Positions 16,729 to 27,184 of a stretch of 64,000 bases of DNA are shown here, one piece after another. Numbering within the stretch: the first letter of the stretch is position 1; the number at the start of each line of letters is the position of its first letter. The notes beneath the pieces were generated by a model. That model was not told where the DNA came from and did no database searches. It saw only the letters and a list, made by a program, of their open reading frames with translations. A program made the position numbers and the translations under genes. Location: assembly GCA_937886715.1 (NCBI GenBank), contig CAKZZD010000007.1, positions 6,350 through 70,349 on the forward strand. Reading direction: 5' to 3'. The DNA is from an uncultured Bacteroidales bacterium (GTDB taxonomy: Bacteria; Bacteroidota; Bacteroidia; Bacteroidales; P3).

Positions 16729-16950
16729 ATGTATTGGACACTTGAATTAGCATCAAAACTGGAAGATGCCCCATGGCCGGCAACGAAAGAAGAACTCATT
16801 GATTATGCACAACGTACAGGAGCTCCTATGGAGGTGATAGAGAACCTGATGGAGATTGAGGATGAAGGCGACCAGTACGAAAGTATAGAAGATATATGGC
16901 CCGATTATCCCACAAAAGAGGATTTTTTCTTTGAAGAAGACGAATATTAA
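16729..16950 (+). CDS. DUF2795-family small acidic protein
   Basis: A 73-residue acidic protein that matches the small Bacteroidetes family I know as DUF2795: MYWTLELASKLEDAPWPATK at the start, an LIDYAQRTGAP helix, and a C-terminal IWPDYPTKEDFFF segment. The family is very conserved in Bacteroidales but its biochemical role is unknown. There is no signal peptide. It is the first gene after its own promoter, and the next gene starts inside its last seven codons. Confidence 0.85.
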   Translation: MYWTLELASKLEDAPWPATKEELIDYAQRTGAPMEVIENLMEIEDEGDQYESIEDIWPDYPTKEDFFFEEDEY

Positions 16951-17707
16951 ACACCTTACCTTCCTAGGGTCGGGCAACGTAGCCTCGCATCTGGCGCAAG
17001 CCTTTACAGCAGCAGGCTGCGTGGTTGACCAAATATACTCCCCACATCTTGAGAACGCACGACGATTGGCGGATGGCGTAAAAGCCGAGCCCATTGATTC
17101 GTTCTCGCAAATATCCTCTAGCGCTGATGCGTATATTGTCGCCATCACCGACGATGCCTTGGCACATTTGGCAGATGAGTTGCATTTGCCGGATCGGCTG
17201 GTGGTCCATACCTCGGGAACCACGCCCATGTCTGTGTTGACAGGCGTAAGTTCGCGCTGTGCCGTCATGTGGCCACCGCAGACATTCGCACGCGAAGTTC
17301 CGATGAATTATTCGCAGTTGCATTTCTGCATAGAAGCCTCATCGGATGAGGTGGCGATGCAAGTGGAGGCGCTGGCGCGAATGGTCACCCCGCATATCCA
17401 TCATCTTGATTCCGAGCAGCGCCGCTGGGCCCATCTGGCTTCGGTGTTTGTCAACAATTTTGGCAATGCGGTGAATGCCATCGCGCAGGAAATGATGAGG
17501 GCACATGGACTGGACTACGATATGCTGTTGCCGTTGATCCGAGAAACCTCATTGCGTGCCGACGGACCCGACCTTTGGGAGCGGCAGACTGGGCCAGCGC
17601 GCCGACGGGACAATGCCACGATAGGGTCGCATCTCGACATGCTTTCCGACATGCCCCAGCTGAAGGAGCTGTATGAAATGATGACGAAGATAATAATGTC
17701 GAAATGA
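16931..17707 (+). CDS. Rossmann-like / DUF2520 NAD(P)-binding protein
   Basis: A 258-residue cytoplasmic protein with a dinucleotide-binding N-terminus (FLGSGNVASHLAQAF) and a C-terminal helical DUF2520 region (residues about 130-255, including AHLASVFVNNFGNAV). The arrangement resembles pyrroline-5-carboxylate reductase and F420-NADP oxidoreductase relatives, but the reaction is not known. The only useful start is TTG 16931, inside the DUF2795 gene; there is no later ATG before the glycine-rich loop. Its stop overlaps the tatD start by 4 bases. Confidence 0.8.
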   Translation: MKKTNIKHLTFLGSGNVASHLAQAFTAAGCVVDQIYSPHLENARRLADGVKAEPIDSFSQISSSADAYIVAITDDALAHLADELHLPDRLVVHTSGTTPMSVLTGVSSRCAVMWPPQTFAREVPMNYSQLHFCIEASSDEVAMQVEALARMVTPHIHHLDSEQRRWAHLASVFVNNFGNAVNAIAQEMMRAHGLDYDMLLPLIRETSLRADGPDLWERQTGPARRRDNATIGSHLDMLSDMPQLKELYEMMTKIIMSK

Positions 17708-18474
17708 ACTTCGTTGATACCCATACGCATATCTATGACGACGCGTTTGCCGAAGACCGCGATGCGGCAGTGCGACGCGCCGTAGAAGCTGGCGTCAGGA
17801 CGATGTTGCTGCCGGCCATAGACAGCAAGTCGACCCAGGCGCAAGAGGCGTTGGCGAAGACATACCCCGATGTTTTCCGTCAGATGGCGGGACTTCATCC
17901 CACCTCGGTTGACGACAACTTTGAGGAAGAGCTGTCGCTTGTGCAGCAGCAATTGTCAGAAACGGGGAAATATGTCGCTGTCGGCGAAATAGGGATGGAT
18001 CTCTATTGGGATCGCACTTATGAGCAGCAGCAAGTGTCGGCGCTCGAGCACCAGATGCGGTGGGCTATAGATCTGGACCTGCCAGTGGCGCTGCATATCC
18101 GTAAGGCACACAATGAAGTGTTTGGCCTGATGAAACGGATCAACCGACCCACATACAGGGGTGTGATGCATTGCTTCGGGGGCAGCGTCCAGGAGGCGAT
18201 GCGAGCCATCGAGATGGGGTTCCATCTTGGAGTGGGGGGTGTTGTGACCTTCAAAAATTCAACGCTGTCGGAGGTGGTGAAGGCGGTGCCGTTGGAGTCG
18301 ATACTGCTTGAGACCGATGCTCCGTATCTGAGTCCGGCGCCCTATCGCGGGAAGAGGAATGAGAGCGCCTATATCCCCATAATTGCAGCCCGGGTGGCAG
18401 AGCTGAAGGGCATTCCAATAGAGGAGGTGGCCGAGGTGACTACCTGCTCAGCAGTTTCGCTTTTCCGTCTTTGA
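17704..18474 (+). CDS. tatD: TatD-family metal-dependent deoxyribonuclease
   Basis: A cytoplasmic TIM-barrel nuclease of 256 residues. Metal ligands are visible in family order: HTHIYD near residue 7, GEIGMDLYWD near 97, ALHIRKAH, MHCFGG, and LETDAPYLSP near 203. Family members trim 3' ends of DNA or RNA; the exact substrate here is inferred. It overlaps the DUF2520 gene by 4 bases (ATGA). Confidence 0.88.
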   Translation: MNFVDTHTHIYDDAFAEDRDAAVRRAVEAGVRTMLLPAIDSKSTQAQEALAKTYPDVFRQMAGLHPTSVDDNFEEELSLVQQQLSETGKYVAVGEIGMDLYWDRTYEQQQVSALEHQMRWAIDLDLPVALHIRKAHNEVFGLMKRINRPTYRGVMHCFGGSVQEAMRAIEMGFHLGVGGVVTFKNSTLSEVVKAVPLESILLETDAPYLSPAPYRGKRNESAYIPIIAARVAELKGIPIEEVAEVTTCSAVSLFRL

Positions 18475-18970
18475 CGATGCTGTGGTCTGGCGGAGAGGAT
18501 TCCGGGCAGACGGTAGCAGGTGGACAGGAGGTTGTTATGAGCGATGCAACTGGTTGGTAATCAGGTGCGGGTGACCTGTTTGTGGGCGTTGTGGAGAGGG
18601 AAGGATAGGAGAGGGGTTGGAGAGGGGGTGGAGGGGCTTGGTCTTCGGCGCTGAGAAAGAGGGAGTTACGGAGGGGGTGTTTTTGCGGCGTCCGCGGGTG
18701 TGGAAAACCTGTTGAAAACCGCAATTTTGAGGCTGTTTTTTCCTGTTGAAAAGTCGTGTCCAGGCGGCCTATGGGGCGAAAAAATGCATTTTGCTTTTCG
18801 CTGATTTACAGTGGCTCCGGAGAATTTTAACTTTATTTAACATAGATGAGTGGGGGAGATGTTTTGTGGGTTTGGAAAATAGTAGTATTTTTGCAGTCCA
18901 ATTATGGGCTCATTGTGTCCATAGATTACATTGAAAATCAACGATAAAAATAATAACAATTAAGAAAGAA
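18475..18970. other. Spacer upstream of the ribosomal cluster
   Basis: About 500 bases without a gene. A G-rich tract near 18598-18640 contains GGAGAGGGGTTGGAG, a motif also present in the inverted repeat at 37452-37543. The rpsL promoter is at 18864-18894. I see no convincing ribosomal leader structure in the roughly 70-base leader. Confidence 0.75.
18864..18894 (+). promoter_or_regulatory. Promoter of the rpsL-rplQ supercluster
   Basis: TTG (18864-18866), 19 bases, TATTTTTGC (18886-18894), the strongest form of the Bacteroidetes consensus. It is the only full-strength promoter seen before the 33 collinear genes. Confidence 0.8.
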
Positions 18971-19354
18971 ATGCCAACAATTCAACAATTAGTTCGCAAA
19001 GGACGTCAGCAGATGGAGTACCAAAGTAAGTCTCCGGCTCTCGACAGCTGCCCGCAGCGTCGTGGAGTTTGCACCCGTGTGTACACCACCACCCCCAAAA
19101 AACCTAATTCGGCCATGCGTAAGGTGGCCCGTGTGCGTTTGACCAACGGCAAGGAAGTGAATGCCTATATTCCGGGTGAGGGTCACAATTTGCAGGAGCA
19201 CTCGATTGTGATGATCCGTGGAGGCCGTGTGAAGGACCTTCCGGGTGTGCGTTATCATATCATCCGTGGAGCTCTTGACACGAGCGGAGTTGACGGTCGT
19301 CGCCAGCGTCGTTCGAAGTATGGTGCCAAGCGTCCGAAACAGGCAGGCAAGTAA
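18971..19354 (+). CDS. rpsL: 30S ribosomal protein S12
   Basis: S12 sits at the decoding centre and controls accuracy. The 127-residue protein has the streptomycin-site loop [12 protein letters not shown] with unsubstituted lysines 43 and 44, and the second conserved loop [11 protein letters not shown]. These positions carry the drug-sensitive residues. It is the first gene of the cluster and is followed by rpsG after 52 bases. Confidence 0.98.
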   Translation: MPTIQQLVRKGRQQMEYQSKSPALDSCPQRRGVCTRVYTTTPKKPNSAMRKVARVRLTNGKEVNAYIPGEGHNLQEHSIVMIRGGRVKDLPGVRYHIIRGALDTSGVDGRRQRRSKYGAKRPKQAGK

Positions 19355-19406
19355 TTCAGTTTATAAGATTTAGAGTAAAAAAACAATTGTTTAAAGAAGA
19401 TTAGCA

Positions 19407-19874
19407 ATGAGAAAAGCTAAACCCAAGAAACGCATAATCCTTCCGGATCCCAAATATAACGACATATTGGTGACCAAGTTTGTCAACAATCTGATGATGG
19501 GTGGCAAGAAGACTATCGCCTATCGTATTTTCTACGAGGCAATTGATGTGGTTGCAGACCGTACGAAAGAGGATGGTCTGGAGGTTTGGAAGAAGGCTTT
19601 GGCCAATGTGACGCCTTCTGTGGAGGTGCGCAGCCGCCGTATCGGTGGAGCCACTTTCCAGATTCCTACTGAGATCCGTGCTGAGCGCAAGCAGAGCATC
19701 GGTATGAAGAACCTGATCGGATTCTCGCGCAAGCGCAGTGAGAAGACGATGGCTCTGAAGCTGGCTGCCGAGATTCAGGCTGCCTATAAGGAAGAGGGTG
19801 CCGCCTTCAAGCGTAAGGAGGATATCCACCGTATGGCCGATGCCAACAAGGCGTTCTCGCATTTCAGAGTGTGA
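19407..19874 (+). CDS. rpsG: 30S ribosomal protein S7
   Basis: S7 starts assembly of the 30S head and contacts tRNA in the E site. The 155 residues include [22 protein letters not shown], shortened here by naming only its ends (KFVN to FYEA), and the conserved [14 protein letters not shown] loop. Order rpsL-rpsG-fusA is the classical str arrangement. Confidence 0.97.
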   Translation: MRKAKPKKRIILPDPKYNDILVTKFVNNLMMGGKKTIAYRIFYEAIDVVADRTKEDGLEVWKKALANVTPSVEVRSRRIGGATFQIPTEIRAERKQSIGMKNLIGFSRKRSEKTMALKLAAEIQAAYKEEGAAFKRKEDIHRMADANKAFSHFRV

Positions 19875-19935
19875 TCTGCGTGAGAGCAAGATTGTCTTTA
19901 ATATAATATAAGTAAAGGGATACACGACCAACAGC

Positions 19936-22023
19936 ATGTCCGATTTAAAGTACACGAGAAATATTGGCATAATGGCTCACATCGACGCGGGCAAGACCAC
20001 GACGACGGAGCGCATCCTGTTCTATACCGGCAAGAACTATAAGTTGGGTGAGACCCACGAAGGTTCGGCGACTATGGACTGGATGGTGCAGGAGCAGGAG
20101 CGAGGCATCACGATCACTTCTGCTGCCACGACTGTGTATTGGGACTGGAATGAGAATCGGTACAAGTACAATATCATTGACACACCGGGTCACGTGGATT
20201 TCACCGTTGAGGTGGAGCGTTCGCTGCGGGTGTTGGATGGTGCGATAGCGATTTTCTGTGCTGTGGGTGGTGTGGAGCCGCAGTCTGAGACTGTGTGGCG
20301 TCAGGCTGACAAGTATGAGGTGCCGCGCATAGCGTTCATCAACAAGATGGACCGTGCGGGAGCGGATTTCTTCTCGGTGGTGAATCAGATCAAGGAGCGT
20401 TTGGGGGCGAATCCCATACCGCTGGAGATTCCTATCGGGCAGGAGGATCTGTTCAAGGGAGTGGTGAATCTGATTACGAACAAGGCTTTGATTTGGGACG
20501 AGAGTTCCAACGGGACGAAGTTCTATGAGGTTCCGATGCCCGATGACCTGAAGGATACGGTCAGCGAGTACCGCCAGCGCCTGATTGAGGGAGTGGCAGA
20601 GGAGAACGAGGAGTTGATGATGAAGTTTTTCGACGATCCGGATTCGATTACTGCCGAGGAGATCATTGCCGAGATCCGAAAGGCCACGCTGGCCCGGAAG
20701 ATAGTGCCGGTGATGTGTGGTTCCGCTTTCAAGAACAAGGGTGTCCAGACATTGCTCGATGCTGTGGCTGCTTTCCTTCCGAGTCCGCTTGACAAGCCGG
20801 AGGTGAAGGGTATGAACCCGAAGACCGGGAAGGAGGACACTCGCGAGGTGAGTGTGAAGGCTCCTTTCTCGGCGCTGGCGTTCAAGATTGCAACGGATCC
20901 TTATGTGGGCCGTTTGTGTTTCTTCCGTGTTTACAGCGGGAGCCTGGAGAGCGGTTCGTATGTGTACAATGCCAATACGGGCAAGAAGGAGCGTATCTCG
21001 CGCATCATGCAGATGCATTCGAACAAGCAGAATCCGCTTGACCGCATTGAGGCGGGCGACATTGGAGCTGCTGTCGGATTCAAGGATATCAAGACAGGCC
21101 ATACGCTTTGTGACGAGCATCATCCGATTATCCTGGAGTCGATGAAGTTTCCGGAGCCGGTGATTTCGATTGCCGTGGAGCCTCATACGCAGGCGGATAT
21201 GGACAAGATGACGAATGCGTTGATGAAGCTTGTGGAGGAGGACCCGACGTTCCGAGTGAAGACCGACGAGGTTTCGGGCCAGACGGTGATCAGCGGCATG
21301 GGCGAGTTGCATCTTGACATTATCCTTGACCGTTTGCGCCGGGAGTTCAATGTTGATGTGAACCAGGGGCGTCCGGAGGTGGCGTATAAGGAGGCCATCA
21401 CGACGACGGTGCAGCACCATGAGGTGTACAAGAAGCAGACGGGCGGCAAGGGTAAGTTTGCCGATGTGCTGTTTGAGATCGGCCCTGCCGACGAGGGTGT
21501 TGTGGGACTGCAGTTCGAGAATGAGGTGAAGGGTGGCAATATCCCGAAAGAATATATTCCTGCGATAGAGAAGGGCTTCAAGGAGGCTATGCAGAATGGC
21601 GTGTTGGCCGGTTATCCGATGGACAGCATGAAGGTGAGGGTGATAGACGGGTCGTTCCATCCGGTGGATTCGGACCAGCTTTCGTTTGAGCTGTGCGCCA
21701 AGATCGGTTTCAAGGCGGCGTGCCGCAAGGCCAATCCTGTGTTGCTTGAGCCGATCATGAAGCTTGAGGTGCTGACACCGGACGCTTATGTTGGCGATGT
21801 GACTGGAGACCTGAACCGCCGCCGTGGCATGTTGGAGAACATTACGGCCAAGGTGGGAGTGCAGGCTATCCATGCCAAGGTGCCGCTGGAGCAGATGTTC
21901 GGTTATGTGACGGCGTTGCGTACGATCACGTCAGGGCGAGCCAATTCGACGATGGAGTTTTCGCATTATGCGGAGGTGTCGAAGGTGCAGGAAGAAAGCA
22001 TATTGAAGAATAAAAATAATTAA
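19936..22023 (+). CDS. fusA: Elongation factor G
   Basis: The translocation GTPase of translation, cytoplasmic, 695 residues. G1 is AHIDAGKT (residues 14-21), G2 contains [11 protein letters not shown] (about 56-66), G3 is DTPGHVDF, and G4 is NKMDR. Domains II-V follow with no gaps. It lies 61 bases after rpsG and 12 bases before rpsJ, so the str and S10 groups are fused. The tuf gene found after fusA in Proteobacteria is absent here, which is normal for Bacteroidetes. Confidence 0.97.
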   Translation: MSDLKYTRNIGIMAHIDAGKTTTTERILFYTGKNYKLGETHEGSATMDWMVQEQERGITITSAATTVYWDWNENRYKYNIIDTPGHVDFTVEVERSLRVLDGAIAIFCAVGGVEPQSETVWRQADKYEVPRIAFINKMDRAGADFFSVVNQIKERLGANPIPLEIPIGQEDLFKGVVNLITNKALIWDESSNGTKFYEVPMPDDLKDTVSEYRQRLIEGVAEENEELMMKFFDDPDSITAEEIIAEIRKATLARKIVPVMCGSAFKNKGVQTLLDAVAAFLPSPLDKPEVKGMNPKTGKEDTREVSVKAPFSALAFKIATDPYVGRLCFFRVYSGSLESGSYVYNANTGKKERISRIMQMHSNKQNPLDRIEAGDIGAAVGFKDIKTGHTLCDEHHPIILESMKFPEPVISIAVEPHTQADMDKMTNALMKLVEEDPTFRVKTDEVSGQTVISGMGELHLDIILDRLRREFNVDVNQGRPEVAYKEAITTTVQHHEVYKKQTGGKGKFADVLFEIGPADEGVVGLQFENEVKGGNIPKEYIPAIEKGFKEAMQNGVLAGYPMDSMKVRVIDGSFHPVDSDQLSFELCAKIGFKAACRKANPVLLEPIMKLEVLTPDAYVGDVTGDLNRRRGMLENITAKVGVQAIHAKVPLEQMFGYVTALRTITSGRANSTMEFSHYAEVSKVQEESILKNKNN

Positions 22024-22035
22024 TCAATAAAAAAT

Positions 22036-22344
22036 ATGAGTCAAAGAATCAGAATCAAGCTGAAATCTTACGATCACAATCTTGTCGACAAGTCGGCGGA
22101 GAAGATTGTCAAGACCGTGAAGATGACTGGCGCAGTGGTGAACGGACCGATCCCGCTGCCTACCAACAAGAAGATTTTTACCGTGAACCGTTCCACGTTT
22201 GTGAACAAGAAGTCGCGTGAGCAGTTCGAGCTTAGCACGTACAAGCGCCTGATGGACATCGAGATCAACGACCGTTCGAAGACGATTGATGCATTGATGA
22301 AGCTTGAGCTCCCGAGCGGTGTGGAGGTGGAAATCAAAGTGTGA
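22036..22344 (+). CDS. rpsJ: 30S ribosomal protein S10
   Basis: A 102-residue S10 with the usual core [11 protein letters not shown] at the N-terminus and the long loop [18 protein letters not shown]10 belongs to the 30S head and, in many bacteria, also joins NusB in antitermination. It starts 12 bases after fusA. Confidence 0.97.
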   Translation: MSQRIRIKLKSYDHNLVDKSAEKIVKTVKMTGAVVNGPIPLPTNKKIFTVNRSTFVNKKSREQFELSTYKRLMDIEINDRSKTIDALMKLELPSGVEVEIKV

Positions 22345-22413
22345 ACTTAAATCAGCCAATGTCGTAAGGATAAGCTGAAGTGTCTAACAAATTAAAGTAA
22401 TCCAATCTAAGAA

Positions 22414-23043
22414 ATGTCAGGATTAATCGGAAAGAAAATTGGAATGACCAGTCTTTTTGATGCCAACGGAAAGCAGATTCCGTGCACAGTGATTGAGGCT
22501 GGTCCCTGTGTTGTGACGCAGGTGAGAACGGTGGAGAAGGATGGTTATGATGCCATCCAGCTTGCTTTCGGCGAAAAGAAAGAGAGCCGCACCAACAAAC
22601 CCATGAGAGGTCATTTTGCGAAGGCCAATACTACGCCGAAGCAGTATGTGGCAGAGTTTTCGCGTTTTGAGGAAGGCCATAAGAAGAAATATGGAGAAAT
22701 CCTTACGGTGGATGTTTTCTCTGAAGGCGAGTTTGTGGATGTGGTAGGAACTTCCAAGGGTAAAGGCTTCCAGGGTGTTGTCACTCGCCATGGTTTTGGC
22801 GGAGTTGGAGACAAGACGCACGGCCAGCATGACCGTCTGCGTGCACCCGGTTCGATCGGAGCATCGTCGTATCCTTCGCGTATTTTCAAGGGTATGCGTA
22901 TGGCCGGCCAGAAGGGTAACCATCGTGTGAAGATTCAGAATCTGCAGGTTGTGAAGATCATCGCAGAGAAGAATCTGTTGTTAGTAAAAGGCTCTGTTCC
23001 CGGGCCCAAAGGTTCAATTTTAAAACTTGAAAGATGGAGTTAA
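22414..23043 (+). CDS. rplC: 50S ribosomal protein L3
   Basis: L3 binds near the peptidyl-transferase centre and is an early 50S assembly protein. The 209 residues contain the signature [19 protein letters not shown] and the extended loop [14 protein letters not shown]. The glutamine that PrmB methylates in E. coli L3 is alanine here (SIGA), so that modification is not expected. The stop codon overlaps the rplD start by 10 bases. Confidence 0.97.
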   Translation: MSGLIGKKIGMTSLFDANGKQIPCTVIEAGPCVVTQVRTVEKDGYDAIQLAFGEKKESRTNKPMRGHFAKANTTPKQYVAEFSRFEEGHKKKYGEILTVDVFSEGEFVDVVGTSKGKGFQGVVTRHGFGGVGDKTHGQHDRLRAPGSIGASSYPSRIFKGMRMAGQKGNHRVKIQNLQVVKIIAEKNLLLVKGSVPGPKGSILKLERWS

Positions 23044-23666
23044 AGGTCTATAGCATTAATGGAAGTGAAACGGGTCGGGCCGTCAATCTTGATGAATCCA
23101 TTTTCGGCATAGAGCCGAATGATCATGCGATATATCTGGATTGCAAGCAGTTTTTGGCCGACAACCGTCAAGGAACGCACAAGAGCAAGGAGCGTTCGGA
23201 GATAGCCCACAGCACGCGTAAGCTGAAACGCCAGAAGGGTACCGGCGGAGCGCGTTCGGGCGATATCAAGAGCCCTGTGTTTGTGGGTGGTGGCCGTATT
23301 TTTGGTCCGAAACCTCGCGATTATCGTTTCAAGCTGAATATCAAAGTGAAGAGATTGGCTCGTCGCAGTGCTCTCAGCTACAAGGTTGGAGAGAATGCGA
23401 TGACGGTGGTGGAGAACTTTACGTTTGCCGAGCCGAAGACGAAGAAGATGCTCGAGGTGCTCAATAACTTGAGCCTGAATGACAAAAAGTCACTTTTTGT
23501 CATGGAGAATCAAAATAATTTCGTATCTTTGTCAGCCAGAAACCTTAAGAACGTAAAGGTTGTAAACGTGTCGCAATTAAACACTTACGACATTGTTAAT
23601 GCAACCAATATCGTGTTAAGTGAGGGTTGTTTGGACGAAATTAACCGCGTTTTGTCCACCAAGTAA
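23034..23666 (+). CDS. rplD: 50S ribosomal protein L4
   Basis: L4 binds 23S rRNA and its loop lines the exit tunnel; in E. coli it also represses the S10 operon. The 210-residue sequence has the tunnel loop with [16 protein letters not shown] and the C-terminal globular domain. Near its 3' end the DNA contains a perfect 11-base hairpin (23480-23502) followed by a -7-like TATCTTTG (23524-23531). Confidence 0.97.
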   Translation: MELKVYSINGSETGRAVNLDESIFGIEPNDHAIYLDCKQFLADNRQGTHKSKERSEIAHSTRKLKRQKGTGGARSGDIKSPVFVGGGRIFGPKPRDYRFKLNIKVKRLARRSALSYKVGENAMTVVENFTFAEPKTKKMLEVLNNLSLNDKKSLFVMENQNNFVSLSARNLKNVKVVNVSQLNTYDIVNATNIVLSEGCLDEINRVLSTK

Positions 23667-23700
23667 GAGTGAGAGAATAACATTTTAAGAAAGTTTAACA

Positions 23701-24054
23701 ATGATGAATATTATAGTCAAACCTCTGATTAGTGAGAAGATGAGCCGCCTTACCGAGGCTGCCGCAAATCCTATTCAGACTCGCATACAGCGTCATAAAG
23801 GTATCAATGTTGCTCCTGCTCAGAACCGTTATGGTTTCATTGTTGACAAACGCGCCAATAAGATTCAGATTAAGAACGCCGTTGAGGAGTTCTATAATGT
23901 GAAGGTTGTGGATGTGAATACGATGAACTATTCCGGAAAGCTGAAGTCGCGCTATACGAAGGCTGGTTTCCTCACTGGAAGAACCAATGCCTACAAGAAG
24001 GCGATTGTGACTTTGGCAGCTGGAGACAGCATCGATTTCTATGCAAATATCTAA
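23701..24054 (+). CDS. rplW: 50S ribosomal protein L23 with internal insertion
   Basis: L23 lies at the tunnel exit and is the docking site for trigger factor and SRP. The N-terminal [11 protein letters not shown] and the C-terminal [18 protein letters not shown] parts match the family. At 117 residues it is about 20 longer than typical Bacteroidetes L23. The excess lies at about residues 21-42 ([20 protein letters not shown]), before the RYGFIVD strand. The frame is open, so this is an insertion and not a sequencing break. ATG 23704 is an equally possible start. Confidence 0.95.
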   Translation: MMNIIVKPLISEKMSRLTEAAANPIQTRIQRHKGINVAPAQNRYGFIVDKRANKIQIKNAVEEFYNVKVVDVNTMNYSGKLKSRYTKAGFLTGRTNAYKKAIVTLAAGDSIDFYANI

Positions 24055-24110
24055 AAGACAAGTAATAATATAGTTGGTCCACTGATAAAGGACAAAAAGA
24101 ATTAACAAAA

Positions 24111-24935
24111 ATGGCTTTAAAGAAGATTAAACCTACAACTCCCGGTCAGCGTCACAAGCTTGTCGTCACGAATGATGACATTACAGCATCGAAGCCGGAG
24201 AAGAGCCTGGTGTACGGCAAACGCAAATCTGGCGGTCGCAACAATCAGGGTAAGATGACCATGCGTTATATCGGCGGTGGTCACAAGAAACTGTATCGCT
24301 TTGTTGACTTCAAGCGCAACAAGGACGGCATCCCCGCAGTGGTGAAGACGATCGAGTACGATCCCAACCGCAGCTCGCGTATTGCCTTGGTGACTTATGC
24401 CGATGGCGAGAAGAGCTATATTCTGTGCCCGCAGGGCCTGAAGGTTGGCCAGACTGTGATGTCGGGTGCCGGTGCCGCTCCTGAGATTGGCAATACGCTT
24501 TTGCTTTCGGAGATACCTTTTGGTACGCTTATCCACAATATTGAGCTTCGTCCTGGCCAGGGTGCCAAGATGGTGCGTTCGGCTGGAGCCTATGCCCAGT
24601 TGATGTCTCGCGACGACAAGTATGCTATTATCAAGATGCCCAGCGGAGAGATGCGTATGATCCTGCAGGCTTGCAGAGCCACTGTGGGCATTGTCAGCAA
24701 TCCGGAGCATAACCTTGAGGTTGGCGGTAAGGCTGGCCGTTCGCGCTGGTTGGGCCGTCGTCCGCGTAACCGCGGTGTTGTGATGAATCCTGTGGATCAC
24801 CCGATGGGTGGTGGTGAAGGCCGTCAGACTGGTGGTCATCCCCGTTCGCGCAAGGGTATTCCTGCCAAGGGTTACAAGACACGTGCTCCCAAGAAGCAGT
24901 CGACGAAGTATATTGTAGAAAGAAGAAAGAAGTAA
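24111..24935 (+). CDS. rplB: 50S ribosomal protein L2
   Basis: L2 is needed for subunit joining and peptidyl-transferase activity. The 274 residues include the RNA-binding OB/SH3 core and the highly conserved C-terminal motif [13 protein letters not shown], with the essential histidine present. Confidence 0.98.
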   Translation: MALKKIKPTTPGQRHKLVVTNDDITASKPEKSLVYGKRKSGGRNNQGKMTMRYIGGGHKKLYRFVDFKRNKDGIPAVVKTIEYDPNRSSRIALVTYADGEKSYILCPQGLKVGQTVMSGAGAAPEIGNTLLLSEIPFGTLIHNIELRPGQGAKMVRSAGAYAQLMSRDDKYAIIKMPSGEMRMILQACRATVGIVSNPEHNLEVGGKAGRSRWLGRRPRNRGVVMNPVDHPMGGGEGRQTGGHPRSRKGIPAKGYKTRAPKKQSTKYIVERRKK

Positions 24936-24955
24936 CTCAGTAAATAGAAAATAAA

Positions 24956-25234
24956 ATGAGTCGTTCATTAAAGAAAGGTCCGTATATTTTCCATAAATTG
25001 GAGAAAAGAGTAATAGAGGCACAGCAGTCGAACAAGAAGGTTACGATAAAGACTTGGTCGAGAGCTTCTATGATTTCGCCTGATTTTGTGGGTCAGACTA
25101 TTGCTGTGCATAACGGAAATAAGTTCATTCCCGTGTACGTTACCGAGAATATGGTCGGACACAAGTTGGGTGAATTTGCGCCTACTCGCACGTTCCGTGG
25201 CCATGCTGGATCTAAAGATAAAGGTAAAAAGTAA
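24956..25234 (+). CDS. rpsS: 30S ribosomal protein S19
   Basis: A 92-residue S19 of the 30S head. Conserved features are [11 protein letters not shown] at the start, [19 protein letters not shown], and [15 protein letters not shown]. It is 20 bases after rplB and 13 before rplV. Confidence 0.97.
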   Translation: MSRSLKKGPYIFHKLEKRVIEAQQSNKKVTIKTWSRASMISPDFVGQTIAVHNGNKFIPVYVTENMVGHKLGEFAPTRTFRGHAGSKDKGKK

Positions 25235-25247
25235 ATAAGAAAAGAAC

Positions 25248-25688
25248 ATGGGACGAAGAAAACATAATAGTGCAGAAGCACGCAAAGAGGCTAACAAGAC
25301 CCTCTATTTTGCCAAGTTGATGAACAATCCCACCTCGCCGCAGAAGACCCGCCTGGTGGCTGATATGGTGAGAGGCGTTGATGTGGAGAAGGCTTTGGGT
25401 ATTCTCCAGTATAGCCCGAGAGAGTCTGCCCCCAAGTTACGCAAGCTTCTTTTGTCGGCCATTGCCAATTGGCAGGCCAAGAATGAGGGAGCCCGTATGG
25501 AAGATGCACAACTGTATGTGAAGCAGATTATGGTGGACGAAGGCCGCACGATGAAGCGTATGCGTACAGCTCCTCAGGGGCGTGGATATCGTATCCGCAA
25601 GCGCAGCAACCATATTACGATGGTGTTGGGCAGCCGTTTGGAGGATGCACCTGTTGCAAAAGCAGAATCAGAAGAAACAAATAAGTAA
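25248..25688 (+). CDS. rplV: 50S ribosomal protein L22
   Basis: L22 spans 23S rRNA domains and its beta-hairpin lines the exit tunnel. The hairpin is seen as [19 protein letters not shown]. At 146 residues it has a longer C-terminal tail ([16 protein letters not shown]) than the E. coli protein, as is usual in Bacteroidetes. Confidence 0.97.
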   Translation: MGRRKHNSAEARKEANKTLYFAKLMNNPTSPQKTRLVADMVRGVDVEKALGILQYSPRESAPKLRKLLLSAIANWQAKNEGARMEDAQLYVKQIMVDEGRTMKRMRTAPQGRGYRIRKRSNHITMVLGSRLEDAPVAKAESEETNK

Positions 25689-25708
25689 ATTAATCAGAAG
25701 AAACGACA

Positions 25709-26467
25709 ATGGGACAAAAAACTAACCCTATTGGAAACAGATTAGGAATTATCCGCGGATGGGATTCCAATTGGTTTGGAGGCCGCCGTTTTGAGCAGAA
25801 GCTTGTTGAGGACGATAAGATCCGCAAATATCTCAATGCCCGCCTGGCGAAGGCCGGAATATCGAAGATTTTCATCGAGCGCACGCTGAAGATGCTTACC
25901 GTTACGATCAATTCTGCTCGTCCAGGTTTGATTATCGGCCGTGCCGGTTCAGAGGTTGACAAGCTTCGCGAGGAGCTGAAGAAGCTTACCGGAAAAGATG
26001 TTCAGATCAATATCAGCGAGGTGAAGCGTCCTGAGATGGATGCTGTGCTGGTTGCCCAGAATATTGCAAAGCAGATTGAGGGCCGCATCCAGTATCGTCG
26101 TGCCATCAAGAATGCCATCACGTCCACGATGCGTACGGGTGCTGAGGGTATCAAGGTGTCTATCAGTGGCCGTATTGGTGGAGCCGAGATTGCCCGCAGT
26201 GAGCATTTCAAGGAGGGTCGCACTCCGCTTCATACTTTGCGTGCGGATATTGACTATGCCAATGCCGAGGCTCATACCACTTATGGCCGCATCGGTATCA
26301 AGGTGTGGATTTGCCGTGGAGTCATCTATGGACGTCCGGAGTTGGTTCCGTCGACTGTTGGCGGTCAGCAGAAGGATCACAGGCCTGGGTTTGCCGGTTC
26401 GCGTCGCCCTGAGGGAGGTGCTCCCCGCCGCCGTATGTCAAACGGAAGAAATAACAATAGTAAATAA
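25709..26467 (+). CDS. rpsC: 30S ribosomal protein S3
   Basis: S3 forms part of the mRNA entry site and the ribosomal helicase. The KH-type domain is seen around [18 protein letters not shown], and the C-terminal domain has [20 protein letters not shown]. The 252 residues end in a basic, disordered-looking tail ([16 protein letters not shown]). Confidence 0.97.
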   Translation: MGQKTNPIGNRLGIIRGWDSNWFGGRRFEQKLVEDDKIRKYLNARLAKAGISKIFIERTLKMLTVTINSARPGLIIGRAGSEVDKLREELKKLTGKDVQINISEVKRPEMDAVLVAQNIAKQIEGRIQYRRAIKNAITSTMRTGAEGIKVSISGRIGGAEIARSEHFKEGRTPLHTLRADIDYANAEAHTTYGRIGIKVWICRGVIYGRPELVPSTVGGQQKDHRPGFAGSRRPEGGAPRRRMSNGRNNNSK

Positions 26468-26508
26468 CTATAGTTTAGTGATTTGCTAAACAATAAGAAA
26501 AAGAAGAG

Positions 26509-26931
26509 ATGTTACAACCCAAGAAAACAAGATATAGAAAGCAGCAAAAAGGTAAAATTAAAGGAAATGCTTTCCGTGGTCATGAATTGGCTTTTGGTAC
26601 TTTTGGTATTAAATCGCTTGAAACTTGTTTCATTACCGGTCGCCAGATTGAAGCTGCCCGTCAGGCTGTGACGCGTCACATGAAGCGTGAAGGACAGATT
26701 TGGATCCGTATATTCCCGGACAAGCCTATTACGAAAAAGCCTAATGAGGTGCGTATGGGTAAGGGTAAGGGTGCTCCCGAATATTTCGTGGCTCGAGTGA
26801 TGCCGGGAACCATTCTTTTTGAGTGTGAGGGTGTTCCTATGGATGTCGCTAAGGAAGCTTTGCGTCTGGCTGCCCAGAAATTGCCCATCTCGACGAAGTT
26901 TGTCGTCAAACGAGACTATATTGAAGAATAA
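26509..26931 (+). CDS. rplP: 50S ribosomal protein L16
   Basis: L16 organises the A-site region of the 50S subunit. The 140 residues contain [35 protein letters not shown] and [14 protein letters not shown], all family signatures. It is followed by rpmC after 17 bases. Confidence 0.97.
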   Translation: MLQPKKTRYRKQQKGKIKGNAFRGHELAFGTFGIKSLETCFITGRQIEAARQAVTRHMKREGQIWIRIFPDKPITKKPNEVRMGKGKGAPEYFVARVMPGTILFECEGVPMDVAKEALRLAAQKLPISTKFVVKRDYIEE

Positions 26932-26948
26932 TTAGAAGCACCATAGTC

Positions 26949-27152
26949 ATGAAGAATGAAATTGTTTTGAAGGAGCTCTCAACAGCCGAGTTGAAGGAAA
27001 AGCTGGAGACGGAACGCGCCCAGTATCTTAAGATGCAGTTGAGCCATTCGGTTTCCCCGCTTGAAAATCCCAACAAAATCAAAGAAAGTAGAAAAAATAT
27101 TGCCCGCTATCTTACCGAGCTCCGCGCGCGAGAGATCGCCGAGAATAAATGA
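26949..27152 (+). CDS. rpmC: 50S ribosomal protein L29
   Basis: A 67-residue helical-hairpin protein near the tunnel exit, next to L23. Typical features are LSTAELKEKLETERAQYLKM and the second helix RKNIARYLTELRARE. Confidence 0.95.
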   Translation: MKNEIVLKELSTAELKEKLETERAQYLKMQLSHSVSPLENPNKIKESRKNIARYLTELRAREIAENK

Positions 27153-27184
27153 TAAGGCAATTATAAGTAAAATCCAATTCTAAG

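Noticed and set aside
18475..18970. tRNA or ribosomal leader upstream of rpsL
   Set aside because: No cloverleaf with the conserved T-loop was found, and the short AT-rich leader shows no convincing stem.
19945..21873. Long minus-strand frame opposite fusA
   Set aside because: Antisense to a highly expressed, codon-biased gene; His/Leu/Arg-rich translation typical of a shadow frame.
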